NCBI GenBank assembly: GCA_032209605.1
Contig: JASFXZ010000029.1
Location: 2,903,001 to 2,967,000, forward strand
From: Mactromeris polynyma
Taxonomy: Eukaryota > Mollusca > Bivalvia > Venerida > Mactridae
Reading direction: 5' to 3'
Length of the DNA: 64,000 nucleotides
The notes beneath the pieces were generated by a model. It worked only from the letters and a program-made list of their open reading frames with translations, was not told where the DNA came from and did not search any database. The position numbers were made by a program, and so were the translations under genes. Shown here piece by piece: positions 45,180 to 58,300 of the stretch; positions within the stretch are counted from its first letter, which is position 1; each line of letters opens with the position of its first letter.

Positions 45180-45372
45180 AAAGACAGTTTAAGATTTATC
45201 TGGCTCATCTGAACATAAAATGTTTGAATTGGCTTTATCCAGTATTGTTGTTACATTTGGCTATACCATCTCTATTATATACCATTGCATTTATAACCGA
45301 TTGAAAAATATCTTTTTTTACCATTATTATTCTAATAGACAAAACTTGTAAAAATAGCCCGATTGTTAAAAA
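45180..45372 (-). mobile_element. Fragment related to the transposon at 39441-41196
   Basis: The reverse complement matches 39650-39833, sharing TTTTTTAACAATC, ACAAGTTTTG, ACAACAATACTGGAT and CCAATTCAAACATTTTATGT. The coding frame is interrupted. Confidence 0.75.
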
Positions 45373-46056
45373 ACCGGAATTGAAAAAAAAAATATTATGT
45401 ACAAACATCTTTCTTCAACAAATTCAGATCAAAACATTCTGAGTTCATTCTTTGCTTATGCAAATATATACAACTGCTTATCATTCCATGTTATCATCAA
45501 TGTACTGTTTTATCGGATTCGAATAAATCATTGCCATGCACCGACTATGTCAATAAGGCCACAGGTAAGATGATTTAAATGCACATCAAAGGGTTAAATA
45601 TCATAACGAAGATTTTCCAATGAGAGCAAAGATATGAATCAGGTGGCCTAAATTTGGTGTTTATCAACAAATCATACCAACCAATCAAATTCAAGGAAAA
45701 CATTTTATTTTCACTACCGGGTAGATCTACAAAAACTACCCGCTACTATATCGGTCATCAACAAGACGAATTCCGACACATAACTTATTCAGCACTTTTG
45801 AATTATATCATTCAACAATCATTCTCAAAACACAACCATGACAGACAAAAACAGAATTCATTGTTAGTTGTTAAAAAGATGTCATTCAAAACCTGCAGCA
45901 AAATGAACACAAATTGTTCTGTGCTTTGTGATTGCTAGTCGGCATGCAATGAATTGTCAGTTACAATTTTCGTTCTTTTCCAGGGCTCATTCGAAGGTCA
46001 GGTTAAGTATTTCAATGCTTCTTTCAGAAACAATAATTTCCTGTTTTTGAACGATG

Positions 46057-46271
46057 ACTTGTTGAGATAAATATAACATCCGAAATTGGACCTCTTATAG
46101 TTAGTTTGTTTATATGCATGTCAATGACAAAATACATGGCAAATACATGGCACTTTACTCTGTGGTTACTTGTTGAGATAAGTATAACATCAGAAATTGG
46201 ACCTCTCGTAGTGGTTTGTATATGCATGTCAGCGACAAAAGTGCAAATACATGGCACTTTACTCTGTGGTT
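46057..46271. repeat. Tandem duplication, about 105-111 bp, two copies
   Basis: ACTTGTTGAGATAA to TTTACTCTGTGGTTA (46057-46167) repeats at 46168-46271 with scattered substitutions and a short deletion. Confidence 0.9.
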
Positions 46272-46721
46272 ATGATTCTTAAATAGTGTCAAAATTATTG
46301 GGTAGAGAACCATTCCCCTATCTCAAGAAGCGTCTCAATCTGAGCTCAATCTCAGCTCAAATATTGTCTCAGATCATTGAGATTGTCTCAAACTTAGATG
46401 GTGAATTGAGCAAAATCTCAATATTGAGCGGAGATTTCTATTTGAGATGCTTTGGCAGATCAGGGCTAGAATTCTTGATTATGGTCCATTTGTGAATTTT
46501 CTGTAAATGAATGTTGTTGAAGATAAACCTTATCAGGTTTTGAGAGACAAAATTAGGGGTCCTTAACCAAATTTGTACTTGGGTTATTAAACCTGATTCA
46601 CAGTTTCAGTATTATTTTAGTCATTGTTAAAGTAACTTCATTGACATTTTTTTATAAAAAAAAAACCCAAGTGAAATGGTATGTGGAATAGAAATGTCTA
46701 TTTTTGTAATATAAACTTGTA

Positions 46722-46883
46722 CAGTAAAACCTCACTTAAACATAACCTCAATAATAAGAACACAATTTGTAAGTCCATATTCACTGTTTTGCTTTCCATT
46801 CAACCTCAATATTAAGACCACCCTCAATAGAAAGACCAGTTTTTAAGGCTCCCAAGGGTGGTCTTATTGTTGAGGTTTTACTG
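46722..46883. mobile_element. MITE, CAGTAAAACCTCA family
   Basis: TA/CAGTAAAACCTCACTTAAAC at the left, GTTGAGGTTTTACTG/TA at the right. Confidence 0.87.
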
Positions 46884-46944
46884 TATATTTTATACCAAAC
46901 ATGTTTTCAACTTAAAGCAGACAGTCTTCACTTTCTGTGTATCT

Positions 46945-47060
46945 ATTACCAAGGCCAAAGTCAGGGTTTACGAAGTTAATGATCAAAGTTACCCAGCTCA
47001 ATGCGAGGCTCAAACTCATGACCTTTGCCCTCTGCCCTTTAACCACCATAATGCCTTAAA
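46945..47060 (-). mobile_element. tRNA-Lys-like SINE remnant
   Basis: AAGTTAATGATCAAAGTTAC, CAATGCGAGGCTCAAACTCA and CCCTTTAACCACCA match the SINE at 19650-19815, diverged. Confidence 0.5.
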
Positions 47061-48207
47061 AGTGTTCCATGATTTATGCTTTCGACAACTACAAGTATTA
47101 CAAGCAGGCAAGGGATAACTTTCCCACACAAATCAAACACCGTGCATCTATTTTAGATGTATTCAGTGAACGATGAAAAGACGCTATACCCTTAAATGAT
47201 TTTATAATAATGTCAACTACCGTAGTATATTGTGGGACTGTGTCAGGTTCCCATGCACCGAGCTTAACACAAAAAATTGCATGCTTGAAAAAATAAATTG
47301 CTTGTATAATATATTATGACCTGCCCCGCAACAAAACCTGTGTAAGTGACATCGGTCATGACGTTGAGTTTTCCCAATCAAAGTTTTGACATCACTAACT
47401 AAGCAATTTGTCCGATGATGCAGTTTGGAGGCTTAATTGTGGTTTATAGAATTGAACCAATTAAACAAGGAAATATTTATAAGAATTGCAGAATTTATTT
47501 TTTCCACTTGAAGTGCAGAAGATTGTTTTTAAAAATCATGTAAATTCTGACTTGAGGTTGTTGTTTTGTAGCTTACTTTTGCATCTTGTTCTTAGAAGTG
47601 TACCGTGCATATGAAGAATTCAAATACGCAGCAAAATTAAAAGTTTTCCTTTTAAAATCTATTACCTTAAACATGCATACAAATAATTAAGGTAATTCAA
47701 CACCTCAGTCACCATGGTAACAATATGAATATAGACCTTTAAATTATTTACAAAATATTTACCTTATTTTTACTTTTAATTTGTATAATATCATCTAGTT
47801 TGTATGAAAACATTATAACTGACAATTCACGAATGACTCATGGAAAATAACATAAGGTTTTCATAATTAAATGTGAAATACGTACGTCTTTTAAGATAAA
47901 TAAAAACAACAAACAATTTCTGACACCAAAAGTCAGAATAAATTAATTTCAGTGTTTAAACAAGCTAACAATCACTAATGCCGTAGTTTGGTTTAGAAAA
48001 TGATTAATAGTTTGGTCTGGCCTCACAAAATAGTGGGGTCTGGCCTACAAAAAACAATATCCGGATACAATCAGGTGTACAAGGGATGATCAAAAAGTCA
48101 TCCCTCATATCTATATTTGATGTATTTCAGCCATGATAATTATAGACAAGTATAAAAAACTTAGTTTGTATTATTTCGCAAGTCTAAATGAGCTGTGCCA
48201 TGATGAA
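47061..48207. other. No gene seen
   Basis: AT-rich stretch without recognised exon or repeat. It may be intron of the minus-strand gene. Confidence 0.45.
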
Positions 48208-48511
48208 ACCAGTATTAGTTTGTTTGTTTGTTTCATCGGGTTAAACGCCGTTTCTCAACGATATTTCAGTTATATACGGCGGCGGCCGGTTCACCTAACC
48301 AGTTTTTCCTGGACTGAAATCTAACCAGTACTAACTTACCCTTCCACAAGGAGCCGGCAACTTCTCCACACGAGGAGGAAAATCGACATTTTTATCAAAT
48401 TTTCATGGAAGGGTATAATGACCTGCTGCGACTGGGAATCGAACCCGGATCGCCGGGTTACAAGTCCAGCACACTTACCACTGGACCACGGCCGCGGCTC
48501 ACCAGTATTAG
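48208..48511 (-). mobile_element. Complete tRNA-derived SINE with 11-bp target site duplication
   Basis: Identical ACCAGTATTAG flanks at 48208-48218 and 48501-48511 bracket the body. On the minus strand: A box TGGTCCAGTGG (48478-48488), anticodon loop CTTGTAA (Thr-TGT like), B box GGTTCGATTCC (48435-48445), a conserved-looking centre (CGGCCGCCGCC, GAAACGGCGTTTAACCC) and an (AAAC)n tail. The acceptor stem has one mismatch. The clean duplication shows fairly recent retrotransposition. Confidence 0.88.
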
Positions 48512-49799
48512 CGATGTCAGTTATAAATGACGTCAAATATTTCCCAGTGAGTTTTTACGTCAAAAATTTAAAGCTTTTTTTCGAAAGTGTCTAATGCCTT
48601 AATTTCGATTTATAGAAATATATGAACATTCAAATGTTTATAAGTATGGTGTTATTTGTGTTTTCCATTTAATACGGATGATTTTCAAGAATTAATGTAC
48701 ATTTAAGTTAAACCATGTCTTACACGGCGCCATCATTTTGCAATTTAGTCTTTTGTTCTTAATATTGGAATCACTATAGAAAGTAAAGTAGAAGTCTGAT
48801 TTTAATATTTCTGGTATTAAATAAAACTAGAAAAATATATCTATAAGAAAACATAAAACTCTGAAAATAGGTTTTTGGTTACTACTACCAGGTTTTGTCA
48901 TGGAACAGCTCATATATTTAAATTTAACACAAATTATTTTACAGAAATACCAAATACACCCTAAATGCTAATCAACCACACATCAGTGTTCAATAATGTT
49001 AGTCAAAGTAAAATCAATGTAATAGCAACCATCTCAAATCTTCTGATCAGCCCTCACATACAGTTATGCATCACCATATCAGATGTAGTTTATATTGAAC
49101 GTGAAACATAATATTAACCTTGGTGTTGAAACTGCATATCAGTAACCTGCATATAATATCATAATCATTAATGCATCAAACTTTTGTATAAATCTGACAT
49201 AATCATCATTATTATGCATCAAATAACAGCAAAGGGTATTTTCCGTACATTCAAATACTTTCAATATACACAATATATAACACGAACAAGAAAAAACCCT
49301 CCCTGCGAATGGATAATTGCAGGCGGATGTAGACACTTTATATGACCATCAATCAAGACATACAGACTATAAAACTAAAAAGTAAATAGAAGATAGGAAA
49401 TTCAAAACATTGAAAATAGACTTCAAAATATTCTTTGCTTCCCGGGTCCCCTTACATGTTTGCCCTTGCTACTCCTCAATCCCTAATGTTTCCTAGGCGC
49501 TTGTTTCCCTGAAATCTGTGAGGGGAGGCATTGTCTTGTGTATGTGGTGTCCCCAAACAACTTATTTTTCTTTCATTATTACTAAAATACTATAACTGAA
49601 GGTGCTTGCTTACACAAGCATTATGTTTTCAGTCAGAGTGACCTTGAACCCACTGACCTCATACACAATCTCATTCTTTGTGTCAATGTTACCTTAGGTC
49701 TGTCCAACGTTTGATGAGAAATTACAACCATAGCAACTAAAGATACTTAGTGAAAACTAATACAATGTATTATAATTTCGGTAACAGTGACCTTGACTG
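48512..49799. other. No gene seen
   Basis: AT-rich, no recognised exon, RNA gene or strong repeat. Confidence 0.45.
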
Positions 49800-50010
49800 T
49801 GACCCAATTCATAATCATTAGTCAGGTTGTAAGCTATTGACCTTGACCAAATACATAAACATTTGTAAGGTTGTAAGCTATGACCTTGGCCCAATTCACT
49901 AACATTTGTCTGGTTGTAAGCTATGACATTGACCTAATTCACAAACATTTGTAAGGTTGTAAGCTATGACATTGACCCAATTCACAAACATTTGTCTGGT
50001 TGTATGATAT
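49800..50010. repeat. Minisatellite, 43-bp unit, about five copies
   Basis: GGTTGTAAGCTATGAC followed by a CATTGACCCAATTCACAAACATTTGT-type tail recurs at 43-44 bp spacing (49825, 49869, 49912, 49955, 49998). Confidence 0.85.
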
Positions 50011-50778
50011 CTGTATTCAAAGTCAGTATCAAAAATCTGGTGTAAATATCTCCACCATAACTCAAAATAACTGGTAATACTCAGTGGACACTTATATTCT
50101 ATATTTAGTAACAGTGACCTTGACCCCTGTGACCTAATAAACACCCTGTCTGAGGTCTAAATGTATGCTGCATATGAACAATGTTTGATAGAAAAACTCC
50201 GCTGAAACTGACGATTTCTAAGGAAAATTAATGTATATTGTAGTAATAAGTGTAACATTGACCCAGTGACCCAATTAACACACCCATCCTTTTCCACAGA
50301 ATCAGCGCAACGACGTGTGACACAGATATTTCACTTAAAATATTGTACCAAAACTGAATGTTTTCATACAATTTCTTTTATTATAGTAGTCGATTATTAA
50401 TTTATGTATAGTAGAAATTGGTATTTTTTTCAAATAATGTGTTGCGTTTGTCACCTAACAAGGTAAAGTGCTTGTTGAAAAAACATAAAAGAATTTATGG
50501 CCAGCATTAGTGTCAGCTTTGAGTCTTATTAAAAAAAATTGAAAGAAGCTTTCTGTAGCCTTATAACCTGAAAACAAGATATCAAATCGAGGGTTTATAT
50601 GGTAAACGACAAAATTACAATAGTTTCCCCTAAGAAACGCAATTACATTTCAACCACTAAAAAAGCCCCGAGAAGTACCAATAGCAACACAAATAGAGAT
50701 GTGCAAAAACTAGAACTAACTACGTTCTGTATCAACCACAACAAACATACTCTTTGTATAAAAAATTGCAACAAATTA
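50011..50778. other. No gene seen
   Basis: AT-rich sequence, no recognised exon. Confidence 0.45.
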
Positions 50779-51193
50779 CAGTAAAACCTCACATAAAAAT
50801 CACCTCAATAACAAGACCACCTCAAAATTAAGAACATAATTTTCAAGTCCATTTTCACTGTTTTGCTCTTTGTTCAACCTCAATATTAAGGCCACCTCAA
50901 TAAGCAGACCAGGGCTTGTATTCACAACTGACTGAAACTCAGACTTTAAAATGTTAAAAGTTATTTTTGCTCCTGCGTTTTTATTACAATATAGATCTTA
51001 ATAAAAGTTGGCAAAAACGTAGAATGGGTAACATCAATTATTCTGACAACATTGTGTTTATTCAGATTGAAAGAAAATGAAAGGCCAGTTACTCTTGCAA
51101 ACTTTAAGTCTAAGTTTCAGTCTTCAAGTATATGTGAATAAGATCCTAGTTTTCAAGGGTCCCAAGGGTGGTCGCATTATAGAGGTTATACTG
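50779..51193. mobile_element. MITE, CAGTAAAACCTCA family, split by a second element
   Basis: TA/CAGTAAAACCTCACATAAAA at the left and TATAGAGGTTATACTG/TA at the right. The internal sequence AGACCAG...TTTTCAAGGG is interrupted at 50913-51149 by another foldback element. Confidence 0.85.
50913..51149. mobile_element. Foldback element nested inside a MITE
   Basis: Begins GGCTTGTATTCACAACTGAC and ends GTATATGTGAATAAGATCCT; ACTGAAACTCAGACTTTAAA is inverted as CTTTAAGTCTAAGTTTCAGT. Related ends (AACTCAGACTTAGACTTTAC) occur near 9140, beside the CRE foldback copy. Confidence 0.78.
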
Positions 51194-51848
51194 TAAATCA
51201 AGAAGGTACACAGAGAGCTACACCTGAACCCATAACGTCAACAGGTCGAGAAATAGGAAACATCCTTGACACTTAAATCATTGTCAACAATCAGTGCTAC
51301 ATGGTACCGGAGCCTAAATAGAGAACTTAAAACCTTCAAAATACCAACTAAAGCTAGGCTGTTGCCAAAAAACATGACAATTTGTGACACTAAACACGTT
51401 ATCATGGCCTGTTATGCAATGTAGGTATTTGAGCTCAATTTTTTATCAAGGTAAAAACAAATCAGTAGAGAACTATAACATCGAAGTGTTATAACTTAGC
51501 TAAAAGACAAAACACTTTGTGTCTGTACGAGTATATCTTATAATATGATCGGTGCAATACTATCGGTTTACGGTAACATTAAATAAGACAAATAAAACAA
51601 TATTGCAATGAGTCTATATTCTTAGGCCATCTTTAAAAAATGGTAAATTTGGCGTAACCCTACCCAGCAAACTTTAGGTTGTTATAGGTAGGTAATTCGT
51701 TTTTCATTTATTATTTTTATCGTCCTACAAACAAAAAAATCCCCCCAGATCCTGAGAAAATTGATTAAGGTCCATTTTCATTGGAAGCCAGTGTTACGCC
51801 AAAAAACAATTATTCTAATTATGGCCTTACCCTTCAGTTGAGTTAGAC

Positions 51849-52144
51849 CTGAGGTGCGTTTTTTAGAGGTAGGGGAAATAAGCAAGACAAGTTAGCCAAT
51901 GTAGAAAAGGTAGCCGTCTAAAAACGCTTGAACGATTCGCTAGCTTCAAAATGGCGCGCGCCAGACCAGATGACACTGTTCCACATGGACGCCATTTTGT
52001 TTAGCAAAGCCAGCACTGTCAGATCACGCTACATATCTAATGATAGGGGCTACTTTTTCTACGTTTAAGAAACGGCTACGCTACTTTCCCTACGTAGCGC
52101 TAGGTAGAATTCTACGTTTCCTACCTCTAAAAAACGCGCCTCTG
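51849..52144. mobile_element. MITE with CAGAGGCGCG-type inverted ends
   Basis: Left CTGAGGTGCGTTTTTTAGAG then GTAGG; right CCTACCTCTAAAAAACGCGC then CTCTG, its inverted complement. About 296 bp, GC-richer than its surroundings, with internal sub-repeats (CTACGTTT, CTACGTAGCG). End sequence is hAT-like; flanks (GTTAGAC, GAGTAAGT) give no convincing 8-bp duplication. Confidence 0.75.
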
Positions 52145-53785
52145 GAGTAAGTGCGAACTAGTATATCTACATAACATTATATCAGATAAACTAGTTTAGC
52201 AAAAATCCCCCGATAAACGATAAACGCTGAAATCATATTAATTTTTTTCTTATTTGTACTCATTATGCTCAAATACTTTCACCCCAATACCAGACACCAT
52301 GACATAGTTCAATGATATACAACCCATAGACATTTCTTACACCTGTATACCTTCAGTAGGATTTATTGATCATACGTCTAGATTGTAGGGCTGAAATGCA
52401 TTGTACAAAATGGCACATAAATAATAGATAAGCGTTGTATATTACGTGTTTTATTACAAGTATTGAGACATTCAGCCTTCAAAGTTCATACTAAGGACTA
52501 TCAAGATATACTGTAAACTGTCTAGCCTTGTATGACTAATCTGATAGAAAACTGAAAAAAAAAATATTGTTTTTTTGAAGCAAGGATCATAATGCCCTGT
52601 TGCCAAGAGTTTGGCAAGACATTATTGTAAATATTTTCATGGCAAAGAAGCAGTACCGATAGTTTGATGACAAACATTTGAAATGTCCCCTCCGAGACCA
52701 CATCTTGCTGAAGGACACTTACTCTCCTTAAGCATCTGGCGCTTATTCCGATACCTTCGTGATCAATGTTATGGCGGTGGAATCAAAGCACTGTGTGGTT
52801 TCGTAAAGGACACTATATAAATTGCACAAATGTCTCATAAATTATGATAATGGAAGATCATTGAATTTACCGGTTAACACTTAACAGATTAAGATACCAC
52901 GGAGCTATCCAGTAAAAACAAAGTGGGTCTGCGGCGCAGCCTGTATGTCCCAGGTTCGAGCCTCGATTGGATTCCTAAGATAAAATCATTTTTATTCTAA
53001 GTCAGCAAGACCGTCAAAATGGAAAATGTTGACTCAGACAAGAGCTTTTACAACCGACTATTCCTGTAAAGTGACAATGTTACAACAGTATTATATACAA
53101 GGCAAAAAAAAACAGAAACAGATTCAAACAATTAAGTTTTCAATTTTCTTTCCTACCAAGCTAAAATAAATAGTGCAAACTAAGATATTTTTCAATCAAA
53201 AGTCTCATTACTGGGCACAGTATAAAGCAGTGCTACAGATGAACAAAACTCGTCTAATTGTAAATAAAAAAATTTTTTTTATATATTACTACCGGTAAAT
53301 AATATGCACTCAGCCTCAGCTGTACTATAAACAAGGTTTGCCACATATTTTAACTACCACACTTAAATACATTACTTAAGGACAGATGTACCAAGAGTAA
53401 CAAAATATATAGTTATTAAATAGTGACCCTGGAAAATCAATAACGAAAAATACCTGAAAGGTTTAAACAACTTATATATATATCATACGTAGTGTAACAC
53501 AAGAAGTCTGTCCTGTAGAAACCACAAATTGCAAGGACATGTATCTGTCGCCTACACAAAAACAACTCCTGCAAAATGTGGTGCACCGCATGCACATGTA
53601 CCCGACTGTTCCTTCCACGAACTAGAATTTGTCATTTCAGTTCAAAACGATCTAAGTATTTTACAATTACACATTATGAAGTGCAGTACAATGCGTATTC
53701 AGAGTGGCCCTGTCTTGAACACGAACCTCTCTTTACCAGCAGTATCAATTTTTCTGAACCAGCACATTTCGAGAACAAAACCTTT
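52145..53785. other. No gene seen; one tRNA-like B box
   Basis: AT-rich. At about 52920-52975 (TGGGTCTGCGGCGCAGCC, AGGTTCGAGCCTCG) there is a weak tRNA-like or SINE remnant. No exon recognised. Confidence 0.4.
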
Positions 53786-56312
53786 CAACAACAGCCTCTC
53801 AACATTACAGTCTCTCAACAACAGCCTCTCAGCAACAGTCTCTCAGCAACAGCCTCTCTACAACAGCCTCTCAACAACAGCCTCTCAGCAACAGTCTCTC
53901 AGCAACAGCCTCTCTACAACAGCCTCTCAACAACAGCCTATTTACAACAGCTTCTCAACAACAGTCTCTCAACAACAGTCTCTCAACAACAGCCTCTCAA
54001 CAACAGTCTCTCAGCAACAGCCTCTCAACAACAGCCTGTCCACAACAGCCTATTTACAACAGCTTCTCAACAACAGTCTCTCAACAACAGTCTCTCAACA
54101 ACAGTCTCTCAACAACAGCCTATTTACAACAGCCTCTCAACAGCAGTCTCTCAACAACAGCCTGTAAACAACAGCCTGTAAACAAAACAGCCTCTCAACA
54201 ACAGTCTCTCAACAACAGCCTGTAAACAACAGCCTGTAAACAACAGTCTCTCAACAACAGCCTGTAAACAAAACAGCCTCTCAACAACAGCCTATTTACA
54301 ACAGTCTCTCAACAACAGCCTGTAAACAACAGCCTGTCAACAACAGCCTGTAAACAAAACAGCCTCTCAACAACAGCCTATTTACAACAGCTTCTCAACA
54401 ACAGTCTCTCAACAACAGCCTCTCAACAACAGTCTCTCAACAACAGCCTCTTTACAACAGCCTGTCAACAACAGCCTGTAAACAAAACAGCCTCTCAACA
54501 ACAGCCTATTTACAACAGCCTCTCAACAACAGTCTCTCAACAACAGCCTCTCAACAACAGTCTCTCAACAACAGCCTATTTATAACAGCCTCTCAACAAC
54601 AGTCTCTCAACAACAGTCTCTCAACAACAGTCTCTCAGCAACAGCCTCTCTACAACAGCCTCTCAACAATGGCCTTTCAACAACAGCCTCTCAACAACAG
54701 CCTCTCAACAACAGCCTATTTACAACAGCCTCTCAACAACAGTCTCTCAACAACAGCCTCTCAACAACAGTCTCTCAACAACAGCCTCTCAACAACAGTC
54801 TCTCAACAACAGCCTCTCAACAACAGTCTCTCAACAACAGCCTATTTACAACAGCCTGTCAACAACAGCCTCTCAACAACAGTCTCTCAACAACAGCCTA
54901 TTTACAACAGCCTGTCAACAACAGTCTCTCAACAACAGCCTGTAAACAACAGCCTGTCAACAACAGCCTCTCAACAACAGTCTCCCAACAACAGTCTCTC
55001 AACAACAGCCTGTCAACAACAGCCTCTCAACAACAACCTCTCAACTTCAGCCTCTCAACAACAGTCTCTCAACAACAGTCTCTCAACAACAGTCTCTCAA
55101 CAACAGCCTGTCAACAACAGCCTCTCAACAACAACCTCTCAACTTCAGCCTCTCAACAACAACCTCTCAACAACAGCCTCTCAACAACAGTCTCTCAACA
55201 ACAGCCTGTCAACAACAGCCTCTCAACAACAACCTCTCAACTTCAGCCTCTCAACAACAGCCTCTCAACAACAGTCTCTCAACAACAGTCTCTCAACAAC
55301 AGCCTGTCAACAACAGCCTCTCAACAACAACCTCTCAACTACAGCATGTCAACAACAACCTCTCAACAACAACTTCTCAACAACAGCCTCTCAACAACAG
55401 TCTCTCAACTACAGCGTGTCAACAACAGCCTCTCAACAACAACCTCTCAACTACAGCGTGTCAACAACAGCCTCTCAACAACAACCTCTCAACAACAGCC
55501 TCTCAACAACAGTCTCTCAACAACAGCCTGTCAACAACAGCCTCTCAACAACAACCTCTCAACTTCAGCTTCTCAACAACAGTCTCTCAACAACAGCCTG
55601 TCAACAACAGCCTGTCAACAACAACCTCTCAACTACAGCGTGTCAACAACAGCCTGTCAACAACAACCTCTCAACTACAGCATGTCAACAACAGCCTGTC
55701 AACAACAACCTCTCAACTACAGCGTGTCAACAACAGTCTCTCAACAACAGCCTCTCAACAACAGCCTCTCAACAACAACCTCTCAACTACAGCGTGTCAA
55801 CAACAACCTCTCAACAACAGTCTCTCAACAACAGTCTCTCAACAACAGTCTCTCAACAACAACCTCTCAACAACAGCCTCTCAACAACAGCCTCTCAACA
55901 ACAGTCTCTCAACAACAGTCTCTCAACAACAGTCTCTCAACAACAGTCTCTCAACAACAGCCTGTCAACAACAGTCTCTCAACAACAGCCTCTCAACAAC
56001 AGCCTGTCAACAACAATCTCTCAACAACAGCCTGTCAACAACAGCCTCTCAACAACAGCCTATTTACAACAGCCTCTCAACAACAACCTCTCAACAACAA
56101 CCTCTCAACAACAATCTCTCAACAACAGCCTGTCAACAACAGTCTCTCAACAACAACCTCTCAACTTCAGCCTCTCAACAACAGTCTCTCAACAACAGCC
56201 TGTCAACAACAGCCTCTCCACAACAACCTCTCAACTACAGCCTGTCAACAACAGTCTCTCAACAACAGCCTGTCAACAACAGTCTCTCAACAACAGCCTG
56301 TCAACAACAGCC
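53786..56312. repeat. Minisatellite, 14-bp unit, about 180 copies
   Basis: Tandem CTCTCAACAACAGC with variants (GTCAACAACAGCCT, TATTTACAACAGC, GTAAACAACAGC). Three units make 14 codons with no stop in any forward frame, so the 555-residue Gln/Asn/Ser/Thr-rich ORF at 54669-56336 appears in all frames as the same sequence and is not evidence of a gene. Confidence 0.97.
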
Positions 56313-56821
56313 AAAATGTGCGAATCCCAAATCTAGAGAGGTTGCAAATCAGATAAAACAAACCAGGGAAAGTAAGGCGGAAAGACAAACAAAGCCAGAC
56401 TAAGGAATACATGTTTTATAAACATGATGGGGTTTTCAGTCTTTTCTCCAGAGTTTTAGATTATGTACAAATAAGTCTAGACTGATATCATGACTTATCA
56501 TATCTTTTGCAAACATAAGTCATTTATCATAAAAAATTGTATAAAAAACATATATGAGTTGTAGCACGAACTGATGTAAGAATTTTGAAGGACTGATTAA
56601 TATGATATAAATATACATATAAATAAATGTTTAAATTTAACCAGATGTTTTATAAACAAAACATAAAAATGTTGATGAGTATAAACACAAAAACAAATCG
56701 ATACCTTCGATTGAATCAAAACAGTATCAAAACAACACAGACACATCAACTTGTCACCGACATAAATTATTCTCAACAGCAGACACTAACACAGGCACAC
56801 AATCAATACAGGCATGAAAAA

Positions 56822-57905
56822 CAACACAGCTATACACAAAACAACACATGTATACACAAAAAGCCACAGGTATATACAAAACAACACAAGTATACACAAA
56901 AAGCCACAGGTATATACAAAACAACACAAGTATACACAAAAAGCCACAGGTATATACAAAACAACACAAGTATACACAAAAAGCCACAGGTAAACACAAA
57001 ACAACACAAGTATACACAAAAAGCCACAGGTATATACAAAACAACACAAGTATACACAAAAAGCCACAGGTATATACAAAACAACACATGTATACACAAA
57101 AAGCCACAGGTATATACAAAACAACACAAGTATACACAAAAAGCCACAGGTAAACACAAAACAACACAAGTATACACAAAAAGCCACAGGTAAACAAAAA
57201 ACAACACAAGTATACACAAAAAGCCACAGGTAAACACAAAACAACACAGGCGTACACAAAAAGCCACAGGTATATACAAAACAACACAGGCGTACACAAA
57301 AAGCCACAGGTATATACAAAACAACACAAGTATACACAAAAAGCCACAGGTAAACACAAAACAACACAAGTATACACAAAAAGCCACAGGTAAACACAAA
57401 ACAACACAGGCGTACACAAAAAGCCACAGGTAAACACAAAACAACACAAGTATACACAAAAAGCCACAGGTAAACACAAAACAACACAGGCGTACACAAA
57501 AAGCCACAGGTAAACACAAAACAACACAAGTATACACAAAAAGCCACAGGTAAACACAAAACAACACAGGCGTACACAAAAAGCCACAGGTAAACACAAA
57601 ACAACACAGGCGTACACAACACATAGGTACATACAAAGTGACACAGCTATACCCAAAACAACATAGGTATACACAACTTGACACAGCTATTCACAAAACA
57701 ACATAGGTATACACAACTTGACACAGCTATACACAAAACAACATAGGTATACACAAAACATAGATATTCACAAAGTGACACATGTATACACAAAGTGACA
57801 CGGGTATACACAAAACAACACAGGCGTGTACAAAACAACACAAGCATAATAAAAACCCACAAAAACAACACTGTCATCAAAACAACACAGGCAAATACAA
57901 AAGCA
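56822..57905. repeat. Minisatellite, 40-bp unit, about 19 copies plus decayed edge
   Basis: The unit is ACAACACAAGTATACACAAA then AAGCCACAGGTATATACAAA (or GTAAACACAAA). Both 20-bp halves are related. Homogeneous to about 57625, then shorter and diverged copies (CACAGCTATACACAAAACAACATAGG). The minus-strand ORFs of about 300 residues are periodicity artefacts. Confidence 0.97.
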
Positions 57906-58300
57906 AGACAGACATAATACCAAAGCAGACAACTTAGTAACACTGACATACATCAAAAATGTAAAAAAAACGAAAAACACGAAAGATGGAGGATTAAAGG
58001 CCAAAGAAAACTGTGTACTACAAATGACTTATGTTACCGACAGACACCCTGACTTCATATCAAGTTACATGTACGTAGACTGACACTCTTTAATGAACTT
58101 TAAGAAAACTACAATACAGCCTCGAGTGTCCTGTAAGATTATCTAGTGCAGTCTGCAAACAAGGTCGCCCAAGTGGAGGAATCACTTGAGACAATTAATG
58201 TCAAGGTTTTTTCACCAGACACATTCTGTGAGGACAACATAAAACCCTTTACATGTGTATTGAATAACAGATATATCATATTTAATTGCACTTCGAGGTC

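Noticed and set aside
48435..48497. Functional tRNA-Thr gene on the minus strand
   Set aside because: It has a long body, an AAAC tail and an 11-bp target site duplication, so it is a SINE; the acceptor stem also has a mismatch.
54669..56336. 555-residue Gln/Asn/Ser/Thr-rich ORF
   Set aside because: It lies inside the 14-bp array. Every forward frame gives the same 14-residue cycle with no stops, so the length follows from the repeat, and no splice or start context supports a gene.
56754..57684. Three overlapping 278-306-residue Cys/Val/Leu-rich minus-strand ORFs resembling membrane proteins
   Set aside because: All three minus-strand frames of the 40-bp repeat are open and give the same repeated residues, so they are not genes.
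8428..57905. Regularly spaced repeats as CRISPR arrays
   Set aside because: Units are head-to-tail without unique spacers, and the window is clearly eukaryotic.
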